Below are positions 62,031 to 64,000 of a stretch of DNA of 64,000 nucleotides, piece by piece. The DNA is taken from contig CAJTEN010000012.1 of assembly GCA_910575245.1 (NCBI GenBank), positions 62,001 to 126,000 on the forward strand, read 5' to 3'. This stretch comes from Clostridia bacterium. Its GTDB lineage: Bacteria; Bacillota; Clostridia; Lachnospirales; Lachnospiraceae. Positions within the stretch are counted from its first letter, which is position 1. Each line of letters begins with the position of its first letter. The notes below the pieces were generated by a model, which saw nothing but the letters and a program-made list of their open reading frames with translations, made no database searches and had not been told where the DNA came from. The translations under genes were made by a program, and so were the position numbers.

Positions 62031-62816
62031 ATGGCGATTTTGGAAGTGAGAAATATTGAGAAACAATTTGATGCAACCATGGTACTGAATGATGTCAGTT
62101 TTTCACTGGAAGAAGGTAATGCGTTGGCAATCATCGGGTCATCGGGTTCCGGTAAGACTACACTTTTGCGTTGTCTGAATTTCCTGGAGATGCCGGATAA
62201 GGGATCTATTATTGTCAGGGGAGAGACACTTTTCGATGCATCTATGCCGCGTAAAGAGCAGGAGAGAGGGCTTAGGACCAAGCGGCTGCATTTCGGGATG
62301 GTATTCCAGTCTTTCAATCTGTTTCCACAATATACGGCCCTGGAGAATGTCATGCTGTCCGAGAAGCTTCTGGCGAAAGAAAGACCGGATTTTAAGCAGA
62401 ATAAGAAAGAAATTTATGCACAGATCGAGGGGCACGGTGAAGCACTGCTTAAGCAGATGGGACTGGCAGACCGGATGTCTCATTATCCGCATCAGCTGTC
62501 CGGAGGGCAGCAGCAGCGTGTGGCGATTGCCAGAGCCCTGGCGCTTCAGCCGGATATTCTGTGCTTCGACGAGCCTACTTCCGCTCTGGATCCGGAATTG
62601 ACGGGTGAGGTATTGAAGGTCATCCGAGGGCTTGCGGACCGGAAAACAACGATGATCATTGTTACACATGAGATGGCATTTGCGAGAGATGTGTCGGATC
62701 AGCTGATTTTCATGGATGACGGCGTGATTGTGGAGCAGGGCGATCCCAGGCAGGTGATTGATCATCCGAGGGAAGAGCGGACGAAACAGTTTCTGACGAG
62801 GTATGCACAGAGGTAA
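62031..62816 (+). CDS. Polar amino acid ABC importer ATPase
   Basis: A 261-residue GlnQ-type ATPase: Walker A GSSGSGKTT, Q-loop GMVFQSFNLFPQYT, signature LSGGQQQR, Walker [14 protein letters not shown]-loop VTHEMAFA. A ~20-residue insert (KERPDFKQNKKEIYAQIEGH) follows the Q-loop region and is absent from the ATPase at 48815. ATG 62031 follows GGAAGGACATAGAC. Confidence 0.95.
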   Translation: MAILEVRNIEKQFDATMVLNDVSFSLEEGNALAIIGSSGSGKTTLLRCLNFLEMPDKGSIIVRGETLFDASMPRKEQERGLRTKRLHFGMVFQSFNLFPQYTALENVMLSEKLLAKERPDFKQNKKEIYAQIEGHGEALLKQMGLADRMSHYPHQLSGGQQQRVAIARALALQPDILCFDEPTSALDPELTGEVLKVIRGLADRKTTMIIVTHEMAFARDVSDQLIFMDDGVIVEQGDPRQVIDHPREERTKQFLTRYAQR

Positions 62817-62848
62817 AAAGAATAGTTGCGATTCCAAAGTACACAATG

Positions 62849-63233
62849 AGTAACAGTTCAGCCCACAATGTCATTAAGTTAAGCCGGACGCGCCTGACAT
62901 GATAGGAATCTCCTAAGGACGCGCTTCCGCTCAGTTCCAAACGCAGCGGTACTAAATTCGTGAAAAACCTCATTAAGTACCGGCGTTTTCCAATGGCCCT
63001 CAGGAGAATCCTATCATATCAGACGCTGTGTATAGACTTAACTTAATGACATTGGTTCAGCCCAGGACTTTGCATTTACTGCAAAAAACTTTGTATCTGG
63101 TACAAAGTTTGTAAGAACGCGTAGATTTAGCCGAGAGAGAATCTGGTCTCCACTCCGTTCCGGCCGGAGTGGAGCGTAGACACTTGGAATGGGCAGATTC
63201 CGTAACAGGGAAGCCGCAAGGCTGAACTATTAC
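62849..63233. repeat. Family B composite repeat, copy 3, interrupted by MITE copy 4
   Basis: GTAACAGTTCAGCCCA lies left of the MITE; GTTCAGCCCAGGACTTTGCA resumes right of it and the unit ends GGCTGAACTATTAC. A second hairpin AACTTTGTATCTGGTACAAAGTT replaces part of the usual one (AACTTTGTA / TACAAAGTT). Confidence 0.75.
62866..63054. mobile_element. MITE-like element (family A), copy 4, 189 bp
   Basis: Begins CAATGTCATTAAGTTAAGCC and ends TTAACTTAATGACATTG. Perfect 10-bp target duplication GTTCAGCCCA at 62856-62865 and 63055-63064. It split a family B repeat. Confidence 0.92.
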
Positions 63234-63256
63234 CACAATGAATCATAAAAATGGAA

Positions 63257-63298
63257 AGCCTACTTAACATTTTGCGTTGAGTAGGCTATATTATATTT
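63257..63298. terminator. Hairpin before the XRE gene, terminator-like
   Basis: Stem AGCCTACTTAAC (63257-63268) / GTTGAGTAGGCT (63276-63287) with one G:U, then ATATTATATTT. It may end the importer transcript or act in the leader of the XRE gene. Confidence 0.6.
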
Positions 63299-63375
63299 AA
63301 GATGGAAGGTTGACTTTCCATGCGGACGGATTTAGAAGATACTTTGGCAGACTGAAAGAATGGTACGGGCGGGTC

Positions 63376-63576
63376 ATGAAGAATTATTTGGAGAAATTAC
63401 GGAAAGAGCGGGGGATCAATCAGGAGGAACTGGCGGCGCTGGTAGTGTCACGACAGACGATAGGTTCTCTGGAAAATGGCAGATACAATCCTTCCATTCT
63501 GTTGGCGTTTAAGATTGCCAGATATTTTCGGATGAGCATTGAAGATATTTTTATTTATGAGGAGGATGCAGAATGA
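63376..63576 (+). CDS. Small XRE-family repressor
   Basis: A 66-residue HTH_3 protein, MKNYLEKLRKERGINQEELA then VVSRQTIGSLENGRYNPSIL and FRMSIEDIFIYEED, typical of the short YozG/Cro-like group that is usually followed by a small membrane protein gene. ATG 63376 is chosen from family length; no strong ribosome site is visible. Its TGA overlaps the ATG of the following frameshifted gene (ATGA). Confidence 0.88.
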   Translation: MKNYLEKLRKERGINQEELAALVVSRQTIGSLENGRYNPSILLAFKIARYFRMSIEDIFIYEEDAE

Positions 63577-63861
63577 GGCAGAATAAGGCAGAATAAAGCG
63601 CTTATCATTGAATTTGTGATTGGTATTATCTTGGCCGGAGTGAGATTGGGGACTGAGTTTGATTATTATTCCACATTAATTTTTGCTACGGGATTCGGGC
63701 TTGCCAGTGTCCGGATTATGCTGATTGTGCTGTTACTTTTAGATTTTGTGCTTGCGCTGCTGCGTGCGGAGGCATGGGTAACCGGGATGGTATTTGTGCT
63801 GTTTGTGCTGCTTTGGGTGTCGGATGTGGCAGCATTTCGTTACCTGGAGAAGAGAATGTAG
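63573..63861 (+). pseudogene. Small three-helix membrane protein, frameshifted by a 10-bp tandem duplication
   Basis: ATG 63573 overlaps the XRE stop, but after seven codons (MRQNKAE) a TAA is met. The cause is a perfect 10-bp duplication AGGCAGAATA at 63576-63585 and 63586-63595; removing one unit joins MRQN to KALIIEFVIGIILAGVRLGT and restores a 92-residue membrane protein with about three helices (LIIEFVIGIILAGV, LASVRIMLIVLLLLDFVLAL, VTGMVFVLFVLLWVSDVAAF). A GTG at 63616 could start a shorter product. Slippage could switch the gene back on, or the duplication may be a sequence error. Confidence 0.75.
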
Positions 63862-63877
63862 TGAAAAGGAGTTCCAG

Positions 63878-63911
63878 ATGCCCATAATCCTGTAAGCAGG
63901 CTTATGGGCAT
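63878..63911. terminator. Hairpin between convergent genes at right edge
   Basis: Stem ATGCCCATAA (63878-63887) / TTATGGGCAT (63902-63911), 14-nt loop. The right arm overlaps the end of the minus-strand gene. No clear U-tract. Confidence 0.45.
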
Positions 63912-64000
63912 TGTTCCCGGAACAGATTGTCCACCGCAATCTGATATGCAGACAATCGGTCTGCCTTACGGATCTTTTTCAGATACGCAGCGGCATTCTT
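63902..64000 (-). CDS. 3' end of an unknown minus-strand gene, cut by the window edge
   Basis: Reading leftward from 64000, 32 codons and a TAA stop encode a helical, basic end, KNAAAYLKKIRKADRLSAYQ followed by IAVDNLFREQCP. No stop interrupts it at the edge and the composition looks coding. Too short to assign a family. Confidence 0.5.
   Translation of the reverse strand, partial: KNAAAYLKKIRKADRLSAYQIAVDNLFREQCP

Overview
This 64-kb window looks like chromosome from a gut-type anaerobic Firmicute, most likely Lachnospiraceae (Clostridia). The evidence is protein-level: strong AGGAGG ribosome sites, ATG/GTG/TTG starts, lipoprotein signal peptides, and family combinations typical of that group (bactofilin plus LytM-like protein, SPFH plus ribbon-helix-helix pair, DUF4422, Rpn/PD-(D/E)XK transposase-like protein, two ECF sigma/anti-sigma pairs, LanFEG-type ABC). 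The genus cannot be fixed from sequence alone. I see no rRNA, tRNA, CRISPR array, phage or full insertion sequence, but about 60 protein genes and three families of dispersed non-coding repeats.

Layout. 1-2783: 5'-truncated UPF1-like helicase with a DUF2726-type nuclease-like tail. 3572-13949: a peptide-type (SBP family 5) ABC importer followed by a GH13 oligo-1,6-glucosidase-like enzyme and a GH31 glucosidase, with a convergent AraC regulator (14115-14960); together they read as an alpha-glucan oligosaccharide uptake and hydrolysis locus. 15128-18314: two tandem genes for near-identical 48-residue peptides, a strong terminator, then an ATPase and two ABC-2 permeases. I recognise no family for the peptides. 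18438-24524: a TetR regulator diverging from an operon of SCP2-like protein, alpha/beta hydrolase, stand-alone condensation-like acyltransferase, acyl carrier protein and AMP-forming ligase, i.e. a dissected NRPS-like or acyl-ester pathway, with two TetR operator candidates in the shared promoter region. 24584-30886: cytidylate-kinase-like protein, ECF sigma and membrane anti-sigma, degenerate M23 protein plus bactofilin, XRE regulator, deoxyinosine glycosylase. 30916-33838: TrkH/TrkA potassium uptake. 34189-37579: membrane Ser/Thr kinase with a divergent small partner, then a duplicated-domain lipoprotein and a four-helix membrane protein. 37807-43872: MFS exporter, PAP2 phosphatase, SPL-like radical SAM protein, RHH/SPFH pair, DUF4422 glycosyltransferase. 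44100-47823: DUF3298-type lipoprotein and the second sigma/anti-sigma pair. 48021-50715: polar amino acid ABC importer. 50898-56916: PNPOx-like protein, LanFEG-like ABC, beta-carbonic anhydrase, response regulator and histidine kinase. 56921-63861: MATE pump, Rpn-like protein, a second amino acid ABC importer whose binding protein has its two lobes in swapped order, and an XRE regulator with a frameshifted small membrane partner. A minus-strand gene runs off the right edge.

Repeats. Family A is a MITE-like element (three copies of 189 bp, one of 142 bp) flanked by 10-bp target duplications. Family B is a composite of hairpins bounded by TAACAG...CTGTTA; three of the four A copies sit inside B-type sequence. 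Family C is a ~39-bp inverted repeat around AATGTCGTTAACTATAA in five intergenic sites.

The candidates most likely to be new are the twin peptide/ABC locus, the circularly permuted binding protein, and the dissected condensation-carrier-ligase operon.
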